A stretch of 64,000 bases of DNA from positions 248,001 to 312,000 of the forward strand of contig JAKFFG010000005.1 of the NCBI GenBank assembly GCA_036675275.1, written 5' to 3'. The DNA comes from Pollutimonas sp036675275. Its GTDB lineage: Bacteria; Pseudomonadota; Gammaproteobacteria; Burkholderiales; Burkholderiaceae_B. Under the pieces are notes generated by a model, which was not told where the DNA came from, ran no database searches, and saw only the letters and a program-made list of their open reading frames with translations. The position numbers and the translations under genes are program-made. Positions 26,510-34,940 of this stretch are shown here, piece after piece (the stretch's first letter is position 1; the number at the start of each line of letters is the position of its first letter).

Positions 26510-26521
26510 TTGATACGTCAA
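26510..26521. promoter_or_regulatory. Candidate MarR-type operator before the MFS exporter
   Basis: TTGATACGTCAA has TTGA/TCAA inverted arms and lies 11 bases upstream of the exporter start codon, next to the ribosome site. It is shorter than most MarR operators, and the link to the adjacent regulator is only positional. Confidence 0.35.
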
Positions 26522-26579
26522 TGATTGTCATGTCCACAATTCTACCGCCACAGCGCCCGATGGCACAAGGCGGCCTGCG

Positions 26580-26604
26580 GCACCCAGGTTAGCGGCCTGG
26601 GTGC
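26580..26604 (-). terminator. Hairpin terminator downstream of pyrG
   Basis: A nine-base-pair stem GCACCCAGG / CCTGGGTGC with a seven-base loop lies about ten bases after the pyrG stop on the minus strand. A long T-run is lacking, so termination may be partial. Confidence 0.6.
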
Positions 26605-26613
26605 TTGTTGCGA

Positions 26614-28296
26614 CTAAACGACTTTTGTGGTGGCGGAGGCTTCACCTGCGTCCGCTATGCGGCGCACCTGGTGATCGATGGCCGCCTGAATGTAGCTTGA
26701 AAACAGCGGATGGCCATCACGAGGCGTAGATGTGAACTCGGGGTGGAATTGAACGCCCATGAACCATGGATGGTTGGGAAGCTCCATGATTTCAGGAAGG
26801 TTTTCAGTGGGCGTACGCGCGCTGATCACCATACCGGCGTCTTCCAGACGGGGCACATAGACATTATTCACTTCGTACCGATGGCGATGGCGCTCGTTGA
26901 CTTCATTGCCGTAGATGACACTGGCGCGCGTATCGGACTTGACCGGGCAACGCTGTGCGCCCTTGCGCATGGTGCCGCCCAGATCCGAGGTGGTGTCACG
27001 CTTTTCGATCTTGCCTTCGCGGTCTTGCCATTCGGTAATCAGGGCCACCACGGGATGCGGCGCCGAAGGGTCGAATTCGGTGCTGTTGGCGCCGCCAAAA
27101 CCGGCTACATTTCGTGCAAATTCAACGACTGCCAGTTGCATGCCCAGGCAGATACCCAGGTATGGAACGCCATTTTCACGGGCATAGCGTATAGCCTTGA
27201 TCTTGCCTTCGGTTCCCCGCTTGCCGAAGCCGCCCGGCACCAGAATGGCATCCAGTCCTTTCAGGCAATCCGTTCCCTCGGCCTCAATGACTTCGGAATC
27301 GAGGTATTCGATCGACACGCGCGAATGCGTATGGATGCCGGCGTGAACCAGGGCTTCGCTGAGCGATTTGTAGGATTCCGTCAGGTCGACATATTTGCCG
27401 ACCATACCTATGCGCACTTCGTGCCGCGGATGTTCAATGGCGTCCACCAGACGATCCCAGATCGTGAGATCGGCAGGCGGCGGATTGAGCGCGAGCGCAT
27501 CGCACACCAGCGTATCCAGGCCCTGCTTGTGCAGCATGGACGGAATCTTGTAGATGGAATCTGCATCCCAGACCGAAATCACGGCATCGAGCGGAACGTT
27601 CGAGAACAGGGAAATCTTGGCGCGTTCGTCGTCGGGAACCGGGCGATCGGCGCGGCATAGCAAGGCATTTGGGTAAATGCCGATTTCCCGCAGTTTCTGG
27701 ACCGAATGCTGTGTGGGCTTGGTCTTGAGTTCGCCGGCCGAAGCAATGAACGGAACCAGCGTCAAATGAATGAAGGCCGCGTTGTTGCGCCCCAGGCGCA
27801 GACTCATTTGCCGCACGGCTTCAAGGAAAGGCAGGGATTCGATATCGCCCACGGTTCCGCCGATTTCAACAATAGCGACGTCGGCCGCGCCATCCCAGGC
27901 GGCCTTGGCGCCGCGCGCCACGAAGTCCTGGATTTCGTTGGTAATGTGGGGAATGACCTGGACGGTCTTGCCCAGATAATCGCCGCGACGCTCTTTGCGA
28001 AGCACGGATTCGTAGATTTGCCCGGTCGTGAAATTGTTGACCTTGCGCATGCGGGTGGAAATGAAGCGCTCGTAGTGCCCCAAGTCGAGATCGGTCTCGG
28101 CCCCGTCTTCAGTGACAAAGACCTCTCCGTGCTGGAAGGGACTCATGGTGCCGGGATCGACGTTGATATAAGGATCGAGCTTGAGCATGGTGACGCGCAA
28201 GCCTCGGGATTCGAGGATAGCCGCGAGGGAAGCCGCAGCAATGCCCTTACCCAGGGAGGAGACGACTCCTCCCGTAACAAAGACGTATTTGGTCAT
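26614..28296 (-). CDS. pyrG: CTP synthase
   Basis: A 560-residue enzyme that aminates UTP to CTP using glutamine. The synthetase domain opens with MTKYVFVTGGVVSSLGKG and contains YINVDPGTMSPFQHGEVFVT; the class I glutamine amidotransferase domain has the catalytic Cys in YLGICLGMQLAV and the His-Glu pair in GVQFHPEF. The start at 28296 gives the universal N-terminus; the frame stays open upstream into the aminopeptidase gene but without family similarity. Length is slightly above the usual 545 because of a C-terminal tail. Confidence 0.98.
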   Translation of the reverse strand: MTKYVFVTGGVVSSLGKGIAAASLAAILESRGLRVTMLKLDPYINVDPGTMSPFQHGEVFVTEDGAETDLDLGHYERFISTRMRKVNNFTTGQIYESVLRKERRGDYLGKTVQVIPHITNEIQDFVARGAKAAWDGAADVAIVEIGGTVGDIESLPFLEAVRQMSLRLGRNNAAFIHLTLVPFIASAGELKTKPTQHSVQKLREIGIYPNALLCRADRPVPDDERAKISLFSNVPLDAVISVWDADSIYKIPSMLHKQGLDTLVCDALALNPPPADLTIWDRLVDAIEHPRHEVRIGMVGKYVDLTESYKSLSEALVHAGIHTHSRVSIEYLDSEVIEAEGTDCLKGLDAILVPGGFGKRGTEGKIKAIRYARENGVPYLGICLGMQLAVVEFARNVAGFGGANSTEFDPSAPHPVVALITEWQDREGKIEKRDTTSDLGGTMRKGAQRCPVKSDTRASVIYGNEVNERHRHRYEVNNVYVPRLEDAGMVISARTPTENLPEIMELPNHPWFMGVQFHPEFTSTPRDGHPLFSSYIQAAIDHQVRRIADAGEASATTKVV

Positions 28297-28396
28297 CGGT
28301 ATACATGCCCGGTGTGGCCGGGCAGAGCGGGAAATTTGGATTATAGCCGCCCGCAACCGACTTGTTGGCCGTTCGGGACGAATAATGAGGTTTTGC

Positions 28397-30190
28397 TCAG
28401 ATTTCCGTTGTACGCCTGACCAGCCAGTCTTTGGCGGGACCGTCGACCAGCGGCAACAAGCGCCGCCGCACCTCGGCATGGTAGTCGTTAAGCCATGCCC
28501 GCTCGGCCTGCGTAAGCATGTCCGGCGCAATGCAACGCGTATCGATCGGGCATAAGGTGAGCGTTTCGAACTTCAGGAATTCGCCGAACTCGGTCTCGAT
28601 CGCGGCCACCGCAAACACCAGATTCTCGATTCGTATTCCCCACATACCGGGTCGATACAAGCCAGGCTCGTTGGAGGTGATCATGCCCGGCTGCATTGCC
28701 ATGTCGGGATTGACTGTGGCGCGATAGGCAATCGACTGCGGGCCTTCATGCACATTCATGAAATACCCCACCCCGTGGCCAGTCCCGTGCCCGTAGTCGG
28801 CACCCGCTTGCCAGATGGGCATACGGGCGATCGTGTCCAGCAGGGGTGACATCGTGCCGCAAGGGAACACTGCCTGCGACAAGGCGATATTACCCTTGAG
28901 CACGGCAGTGTAATCGCGCTTCTGTGCGTCGCTGACCTGCCCAACTGGCACGACGCGCGTGATGTCGGTCGTGCCGCCCAGGTACTGGCCGCCGGAATCA
29001 ATCAACAGCAAGCCATTGCCGACTATCTCGGCATGCGACTGCTCGGTGGCGTGATAATGCGGCATGGCCCCATTGGCATTGAACGCGGCGATGGTGCCAA
29101 AACTGGGCATCACGAAATTGGGTTGACGGCGACGCGCTTCGGTAATCTTTTCGTCTATGGTCAGCTCGGTAATGTGCGCCGAACCTTGCGCCGCCTCGAA
29201 CCAGGCAAAAAATTCGCACAAGGCCGCGCCATCGTATTCCATGGTGCGACGCACATGCTCTGCTTCACGCTCGTTCTTGCGCGACTTCAACAACTGTGAA
29301 GGGTTAAGGGCTTCGGTCTTGCCGACAAACGCCGCTGCCGCCAATACGCCCACTGTCGTCCGCGCCGGATCGAAAAGCAGGGTTTCTGTTTCTGCAAGGC
29401 AGGCCAGTGCGCCGGCGGCCGCATCGTAAGGTTCGATAGTGATGCCATCCCGCAGCAAGGTACTTGAAAGCGCGGCGTCTATCTTACCTGGCGCCACGAA
29501 CAAGCGGGCGCTGTCTTTGCCGACAAGCGCGTGCGCCAGGAATACCGGGTTGTAAGGGACATCGTTGCCGCGCAAATTGAATAGCCATGCAATATCGTCA
29601 AGCGACGATATCCAGTGCCAATCGGCCTTGCTCTGCGCCATGGCGGCGCGTACCGCGGCAAGATTGTCGATCCGCGACCGGCATGCGAACGGAGGCAAGT
29701 GCTCGTACACGGTACCTTGCGGCAATGCGGGCCGCTGTGGCCAGATATCGTCGAGCAGGTCGCGATCGCACAATAGCTTGATGCCTTTGTCTACGAGCGT
29801 CTCTTGCCACTGACGGTGCGTGCGGACGGCCAGGACTTGTCCATCGACGCTGACACAAGCGCCGCGGGACAGGTTGGCAGCCAGCCACTCGACGGGCCCG
29901 GGCACGTCGGGCGCACCGGCCCGCATGGTTTCTATGCCCGTACCCGTCAAATCATTGTCCGCCTGCTCCCAATAACGACTATCTGTCCACAAGCCCGCAA
30001 AGTCTCCTGTAACCACCAGGGTACCCGCCGATCCGTCGAAGCCGCTGAGCCACTGCCTGCCCTGCCAATGGCCAGGCAGATACTCGGACAAATGTGGATC
30101 GGCGGACAACACCACGCAAGCGTGCATGCCCTGCGAGCTCATGGCCGCTTGCAGGGCGCGGATACGTTCGGCATAAACGGTGGGATTCAC
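28397..30190 (-). CDS. Aminopeptidase P family (M24B) Xaa-Pro aminopeptidase, three-domain type
   Basis: A 597-residue metallopeptidase that removes an N-terminal residue preceding proline. Two creatinase-like N-terminal domains precede the pita-bread catalytic domain. Metal ligands are visible: Asp in LLIDSGGQY and Asp in GTTDITR, His in GHGTGHGVGYF, Glu in TSNEPGLY and Glu in IRIENLV. This long form resembles the eukaryotic cytosolic enzyme APP1 rather than the 440-residue enterobacterial PepP. It is 37 bases downstream of the CoA-transferase subunit B gene and about 100 upstream of pyrG, so read-through among them is possible. Confidence 0.93.
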   Translation of the reverse strand: MNPTVYAERIRALQAAMSSQGMHACVVLSADPHLSEYLPGHWQGRQWLSGFDGSAGTLVVTGDFAGLWTDSRYWEQADNDLTGTGIETMRAGAPDVPGPVEWLAANLSRGACVSVDGQVLAVRTHRQWQETLVDKGIKLLCDRDLLDDIWPQRPALPQGTVYEHLPPFACRSRIDNLAAVRAAMAQSKADWHWISSLDDIAWLFNLRGNDVPYNPVFLAHALVGKDSARLFVAPGKIDAALSSTLLRDGITIEPYDAAAGALACLAETETLLFDPARTTVGVLAAAAFVGKTEALNPSQLLKSRKNEREAEHVRRTMEYDGAALCEFFAWFEAAQGSAHITELTIDEKITEARRRQPNFVMPSFGTIAAFNANGAMPHYHATEQSHAEIVGNGLLLIDSGGQYLGGTTDITRVVPVGQVSDAQKRDYTAVLKGNIALSQAVFPCGTMSPLLDTIARMPIWQAGADYGHGTGHGVGYFMNVHEGPQSIAYRATVNPDMAMQPGMITSNEPGLYRPGMWGIRIENLVFAVAAIETEFGEFLKFETLTLCPIDTRCIAPDMLTQAERAWLNDYHAEVRRRLLPLVDGPAKDWLVRRTTEI

Positions 30191-30227
30191 GATATTCCTT
30201 ATTGGGAAGCCAGCGGGACCGTGGAGC

Positions 30228-30887
30228 CTAAGCCACAGCGGAAACGTCGAGCGTGGCGGCGGTCTTTGACTGGACCTCCTGGACGCTTACACCAGGCGCA
30301 AGCTCGATGAGCTTCAGGCCGCCATCGCCCACTTCCATGACGCCAAGGTCCGTAATAATCAGGTCGACGACGCCCACTCCGGTCAGCGGCAGCGTGCACT
30401 CGGGCAGCAGCTTGATGTCTTCCGTGCCGTCTTTTTTGCGCGCCACATGCTCCATCAGCACGACGACCCGGCCCACGCCGGCGACCAGATCCATGGCCCC
30501 GCCCATGCCTTTGATCATCTTTCCGGGAATCATCCAGTTGGCGAGGTCGCCTTTTTCCGACACCTGCATGGCGCCCAGTATGGCCAGATTGATCTTGCCG
30601 CCCCGGATCATGGCAAACGAGTCCGCCGAAGCAAAAATCGATGAACCAGGTAAGGTGGTGATGGTCTGCTTGCCGGCATTGATCAAGTCGGCATCGATTT
30701 CTTCTTCTGTGGGGAAAGGTCCTATGCCCAGCAAGCCGTTTTCAGATTGCAGCCACACCTCGACGCCCTCGGGCACATGATTGGCCACCAGCGTAGGCAA
30801 GCCTATGCCAAGGTTCACATAAAAACCATCTTGCAATTCACGGGCAGCGCGTGCTGCCATTTCTTCACGATTCCAGGCCATTTTCAA
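30228..30887 (-). CDS. scoB: 3-oxoacid CoA-transferase subunit B
   Basis: A 219-residue subunit of succinyl-CoA:3-ketoacid CoA-transferase, which activates acetoacetate for use as a carbon source. The active-site Glu lies in LQSENGLLGIGPFP (about residue 53), and the start region MAARAARELQDGFYVNLGIGLPT is typical. Its start overlaps the stop of subunit A by four bases (ATGA), consistent with balanced translation of the two subunits. Later segments GGAMDLVAG and PLTGVGVVDLIITDL match the family to the end. Confidence 0.96.
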   Translation of the reverse strand: MKMAWNREEMAARAARELQDGFYVNLGIGLPTLVANHVPEGVEVWLQSENGLLGIGPFPTEEEIDADLINAGKQTITTLPGSSIFASADSFAMIRGGKINLAILGAMQVSEKGDLANWMIPGKMIKGMGGAMDLVAGVGRVVVLMEHVARKKDGTEDIKLLPECTLPLTGVGVVDLIITDLGVMEVGDGGLKLIELAPGVSVQEVQSKTAATLDVSAVA

Positions 30888-31591
30888 GCTCCTTTTGCGT
30901 TGCGGACAGTGCGCTGTTCAATACGTTTTTCGGGGTGGGCATTGACCACGATGCGGTGCACATAAATGCCGGGAAGATGAATCTGGTCGGGATCGAACGT
31001 CCCGGTATCGACGACTTCCTCGACTTCCACGACAGTGACCTTGCCGGCCATTGCGACGTTGGGATTGAAGTTGCGCGCAGTCTTACGGAAGATAAGGTTG
31101 CCGCTGCGGTCGGCCTTGTATGCCTTGACCAGCGACACATCGGGAACCAGCGAGCGCTCCATCACATATTGCTCGCCGTCGAATTCGCGCACTTCCTTGC
31201 CGTCGGCGACCAGAGTGCCGACTCCGGTACGCGTGAAGAAAGCCGGAATTCCCGCGCCGCCCGCGCGAAGCTTTTCGGCCAGCGTACCCTGAGGCGTGAA
31301 TTCCAGCTCCAGTTCACCAGCCAGGTATTGACGTTCGAATTCTTTATTTTCACCGACATACGATGCAATCATCTTCTTGACCTGGCGTGTATTGAGCAGT
31401 TGGCCCAGGCCAAATCCGTCGACACCCGCATTATTGCTGATGCATGTCAGGTTCTGTACGCCCGAATCGCGCAAGGCCGCAATCAGGGCCTCCGGAATGC
31501 CGCACAATCCAAACCCGCCTACGGCAATGGTTTGATCGTTGGCGACCACGCCTTTTAGCGCTTCTGCGGCACTTGCATAGACTTTATCCAT
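30884..31591 (-). CDS. scoA: 3-oxoacid CoA-transferase subunit A
   Basis: A 235-residue partner of subunit B. Recognised by the N-terminal GGFGLCGIPEALIAAL (about 26-41), which is the CoA-transferase family I signature, and by NNAGVDGFGLGQLL. A good AAGGATGGAG ribosome site precedes the ATG at 31591. The pair converts acetoacetate and succinyl-CoA to acetoacetyl-CoA and succinate, and lies near other acyl-CoA genes (thioesterase, ETF-QO, acs). Confidence 0.96.
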   Translation of the reverse strand: MDKVYASAAEALKGVVANDQTIAVGGFGLCGIPEALIAALRDSGVQNLTCISNNAGVDGFGLGQLLNTRQVKKMIASYVGENKEFERQYLAGELELEFTPQGTLAEKLRAGGAGIPAFFTRTGVGTLVADGKEVREFDGEQYVMERSLVPDVSLVKAYKADRSGNLIFRKTARNFNPNVAMAGKVTVVEVEEVVDTGTFDPDQIHLPGIYVHRIVVNAHPEKRIEQRTVRNAKGA

Positions 31592-31663
31592 TACTCCATC
31601 CTTATTTCAAAACTGCATGCTGGGCGACGAGCCGAATGACTCGCACTATGAGTGAATCAAATA

Positions 31664-32104
31664 TCAGGCAACAAAAAACTGTGCAAACCGGGCAAGTTCG
31701 GCAGGCGTCCATGGCGACGACTTACCGGTCACGCCATCGACGCCGACAATAACGTATTTGCCCTTGGCATAGGCCACACCCGGTTCATCCTGGCGCTCGA
31801 TGAGGGTATCGACCGCCATGCTCGAGCGGCCCACGTTGGTCAGGGTTTGGGTGACCACGACGGTGGCCGGATAGCTGAGCGGCCTTAGAAAATCGCAAGA
31901 GGCATGCGCCAGAACACACTCCTTGGTGGCTGGCAAGGTAATGCCCGCGAGCTGGAACAGCTGCACCCGGGCTTCTTCGAAATAGCGGAAGTACAGCGTA
32001 TTATTGACGTGGTTCTGAGCATCCTGGTCACCCCAGCGTATGGGAAGCGCGCAACGAAATGCGCCACCAAGCACGGGCAAGCAGGACGGATCGGTATGCT
32101 GCAT
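31664..32104 (-). CDS. Hotdog-fold acyl-CoA thioesterase (4HBT family)
   Basis: A 146-residue protein starting MQHTDPSCLPVLGGAF. The active-site pattern RWGDQDAQNHVNNTLYFRYFEEAR (about 25-48) fits YbgC/4HBT thioesterases. The start at 32104 is chosen because the sequence upstream is low-quality coding and because the family begins about 20 residues before the RWGD motif. It is divergent from the ETF-QO gene (230-bp gap) and 72 bp upstream of scoA on the same strand. Substrate unknown. Confidence 0.87.
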   Translation of the reverse strand: MQHTDPSCLPVLGGAFRCALPIRWGDQDAQNHVNNTLYFRYFEEARVQLFQLAGITLPATKECVLAHASCDFLRPLSYPATVVVTQTLTNVGRSSMAVDTLIERQDEPGVAYAKGKYVIVGVDGVTGKSSPWTPAELARFAQFFVA

Positions 32105-32333
32105 GAACAAAATGCCTCTTTCGCTATTTTCGAATAGACAAGTATAACGGTAAGAAAAGCCACATTTGACGCGGCAAAGCCCATAGCCGCAGTGGCTGCC
32201 GCCGCCGGCAAATTCCGGACGCGCACGTCTCCTTGCTCGGATATGCTCCAAGACTGCAATACAATCTGGTCATAAATGCAGGCCCCATCGGCCACTTGCC
32301 ACACCAAATCAGACAAACGGGAGATCTCTACAA

Positions 32334-33980
32334 ATGCCTGAACGCGAATCAATGGAATACGACGTTGTCGTGGTAGGCGCGGGGCCGGCAGGCCTCGCGG
32401 CTGCCATTCGGCTCAAGCAACTGGCCGCAGAGCGGGACCACGAGATCAGTGTTTGCGTGCTCGAAAAGGGCTCGGAAGTCGGTGCGCATATTCTCTCCGG
32501 CGCCGTCATGGATCCTCGCGCACTCAACGAATTAATCCCCGACTGGAAAGAAAAAGGTGCGCCTCTCGATACAGCGGTCACCGAAGACAAGTTCCTGTTT
32601 CTTACAGAAAAAGGATCCCGTTCGACGCCGAACTGGCTTTTGCCGGAATGCTTCCAGAATCACGGCAACTACATTGTCCGCCTGGGCAACGTAGTGCGCT
32701 GGATGGGTGAGCAGGCCGAAAGCCTGGGGGTGGACTTGTTTCCCGGCTTTGCCGCTACCGAAATCCTTTACACCGACGCCGGCGCCATAAAAGGCGTGGC
32801 CACGGGCGACATGGGCGTGGCGCGCGATGGATCCCATACCGCACACTATCAACCCGGCATGGAACTTCATGCGCGCTACACCGTTTTTGCCGAGGGCTCG
32901 CGGGGCCAATTGGGCCGCGAGCTCATCAGCCGCTATAAGCTCGACGCCGGTCGCGACCCGCAAAGCTATGGCATCGGCATCAAGGAAATGTGGGAAGTCG
33001 ATCCTTCACAGTCCCAGCCAGGACTTGTCATGCATACAGCCGGCTGGCCGCTCGATTCGGACACCTACGGCGGATCTTTTCTTTATCATCTGGCGGACAA
33101 TATCGTGGTTGCCGGGCTGGTCGTCGGGCTGGACTATGCCAATCCCTGGCTGTCGCCGTTCGAAGAGTTTCAGCGCTACAAAACCCATCCCGCGATACGT
33201 CCGACCTTCGAGGGCGGCAAGCGGATCGCCTATGGCGCGCGCGCGCTCACTGCCGGCGGCCTGCTTTCCATGCCCAAGCTGTGCTTCCCGGGCGGCGTCA
33301 TGGTCGGCTGCGAAGCCGGCGTATTGAATGCGTCTCGTATCAAGGGCAGCCATTCGGCCATCAAGACCGGTGCCCTGGCTGCCGAAGCGGCATTCGACGC
33401 CATTATCGCCGATCGCCGCCACGACGAACTCGTGGCCTATCCGGCCGCATTCGAAAGTTCGTGGCTGCATGCCGAACTCAACAAATCGCGCAACTTCAAG
33501 CAATGGTTCAAAAAAGGACGCACTGTCGCAACGCTGATGACCGGCATCGAACAGTGGCTGCTCAAGGGCAAGATGCCATGGACTTTGCATCACAGCAAGC
33601 CGGACCATGCCTGTCTGCAGCCCGCGGCTGAATGCGCCCGTATCGATTATCCCAAGCCCGATGGCAAGCTCACCTTCGACAAACTGAGCTCAGTGTTCAT
33701 TTCGAACACCAATCATGAAGAGAACGAACCCGTTCACCTGACGCTCAAAGACCCGTCAATACCCGTGTCCGTAAACCTCGCTAAATACGCCGGTCCCGAA
33801 GCAAGGTATTGTCCTGCAGGCGTTTACGAGTTCGTAAAAACCGACGCCGGCGAGGATCGTCTGCAGATAAACGCCCAGAACTGCGTGCATTGCAAAACCT
33901 GCGATATCAAAGACCCTACGCAAAACATTGTATGGGTCGCCCCCCAGGGCGGAGAGGGTCCGGTCTACAACGGAATGTAG
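32334..33980 (+). CDS. Electron transfer flavoprotein-ubiquinone oxidoreductase
   Basis: A 548-residue inner-membrane-associated flavoprotein that passes electrons from ETF (acyl-CoA and amino acid oxidation) to ubiquinone. The N-terminal FAD site is DVVVVGAGPAGLAAAIRL (about 10-27). The C-terminal ferredoxin-like domain supplies the Cys ligands of a 4Fe-4S cluster: Cys in RYCPAGVYEF and three in NCVHCKTCDIKDP. A GGGAG ribosome site lies close upstream of the ATG at 32334; an ATG six codons later is an alternative. Domain order and length match ETF-QO (etfD/fixC-like) fully. Confidence 0.97.
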   Translation: MPERESMEYDVVVVGAGPAGLAAAIRLKQLAAERDHEISVCVLEKGSEVGAHILSGAVMDPRALNELIPDWKEKGAPLDTAVTEDKFLFLTEKGSRSTPNWLLPECFQNHGNYIVRLGNVVRWMGEQAESLGVDLFPGFAATEILYTDAGAIKGVATGDMGVARDGSHTAHYQPGMELHARYTVFAEGSRGQLGRELISRYKLDAGRDPQSYGIGIKEMWEVDPSQSQPGLVMHTAGWPLDSDTYGGSFLYHLADNIVVAGLVVGLDYANPWLSPFEEFQRYKTHPAIRPTFEGGKRIAYGARALTAGGLLSMPKLCFPGGVMVGCEAGVLNASRIKGSHSAIKTGALAAEAAFDAIIADRRHDELVAYPAAFESSWLHAELNKSRNFKQWFKKGRTVATLMTGIEQWLLKGKMPWTLHHSKPDHACLQPAAECARIDYPKPDGKLTFDKLSSVFISNTNHEENEPVHLTLKDPSIPVSVNLAKYAGPEARYCPAGVYEFVKTDAGEDRLQINAQNCVHCKTCDIKDPTQNIVWVAPQGGEGPVYNGM

Positions 33981-34020
33981 CCCGGCTCCGGCTCCGGAAC
34001 CAGTTCCGGTCCCGTACGGT
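33977..34020. repeat. CCGG-rich hexamer-like simple repeat after the ETF-QO gene
   Basis: Imperfect 6-bp units (CCGGCT, CCGGCT, CCGGAA, CCAGTT, CCGGTC, CCGTAC) fill the 39 bp between the ETF-QO stop and the convergent transporter stop at 34020. It resembles the tract that encodes the acyl-CoA synthetase tail at 19811-19890. Confidence 0.7.
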
Positions 34021-34928
34021 CAAACCCGCAGGCTGCGCCCCCGCAGCCTGCGAAATACCCCCGGCGGCAAATTGACGGCCACCAGCCCCGTCATGATGAA
34101 CACCACGCCCACGCTTTCAAGCAGCGAGGGTCGTTCTCCAAGCAGCAGCCACGCCAGGATGATGGTCAGCACCGGAACACCCAGGCTGGACATGCCGGCT
34201 ATCGTGGCACTGACCCGGCGTACTACAGACAGCCAAAGCCACCAGCCCAGCGCCGAAGCCAATACGGCCATATAGGCCATGCCCCAGAACAGGTCGGCTC
34301 CCCACACAATGCTGCGCTGAGGCCACAACAACGCTACCGGCAGGGCAAACAGAGCGCCAAGAAGCATTTGCCAGCTGCTCAGGTTCAGCACCTCCACCTT
34401 GTGGCGCAGGAACATCTTCTTGGTCAATACTACGCCCAGTCCCCAGCTCATGCCTCCACCCAGTGCCAGCAAGGAACCCTGAATACTGCCCACGCCCTTC
34501 CAGGGAGCGATCACGGCCGTCAGGCCCAACGCTGCAAGCACAAGCGCAACGATGTGCCGGCGAGCCGGACGCTCTCCAAGCAGCAGCCAGGCAAAAAGCA
34601 CGACCCAGAACGGCATGGTGTAGGCCAGCAACACCACGTGTCCCGCTCCCCCGCTGACGAGTGCGAGCTGACAAAGGCACTGAAAAGCCGTGGTCTGAAA
34701 AACCGCGATACCGACCGTAAGCCAGAAGGGAGGAAAGCTCAGCGACTGCCGGGTTGCCACGAGTATCGAGAACAACACGATGAAGGCCAGCCCATATCGG
34801 CCCGCCACCAGGTCGAATGGCCCGATAAAGCCAGACAGATGCTTCATGACGATCCAGCTGAACCCCCAAAGCACCACGGTAATACCCATCAAGAACAACG
34901 CGCCGCGGTCCGCCTGGCTTGCTTTCAA
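34020..34928 (-). CDS. EamA/DMT family transporter
   Basis: A 302-residue protein with ten hydrophobic helices made of two EamA repeats; the second repeat begins near GGGMSWGLGVVLTKKM. EamA (RhaT/YdcZ-like) carriers usually export amino acids or other metabolites. The helix-loop pattern LLGERPARRH near residue 115 and LLLGERPSLLESVGVVFI near 268 is typical of each repeat end. It starts 12 bases after the acs stop, so it is probably the second gene of an acs operon. The substrate cannot be told. Confidence 0.9.
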   Translation of the reverse strand: MKASQADRGALFLMGITVVLWGFSWIVMKHLSGFIGPFDLVAGRYGLAFIVLFSILVATRQSLSFPPFWLTVGIAVFQTTAFQCLCQLALVSGGAGHVVLLAYTMPFWVVLFAWLLLGERPARRHIVALVLAALGLTAVIAPWKGVGSIQGSLLALGGGMSWGLGVVLTKKMFLRHKVEVLNLSSWQMLLGALFALPVALLWPQRSIVWGADLFWGMAYMAVLASALGWWLWLSVVRRVSATIAGMSSLGVPVLTIILAWLLLGERPSLLESVGVVFIMTGLVAVNLPPGVFRRLRGRSLRV

Positions 34929-34940
34929 AAGAGTGCGTCC

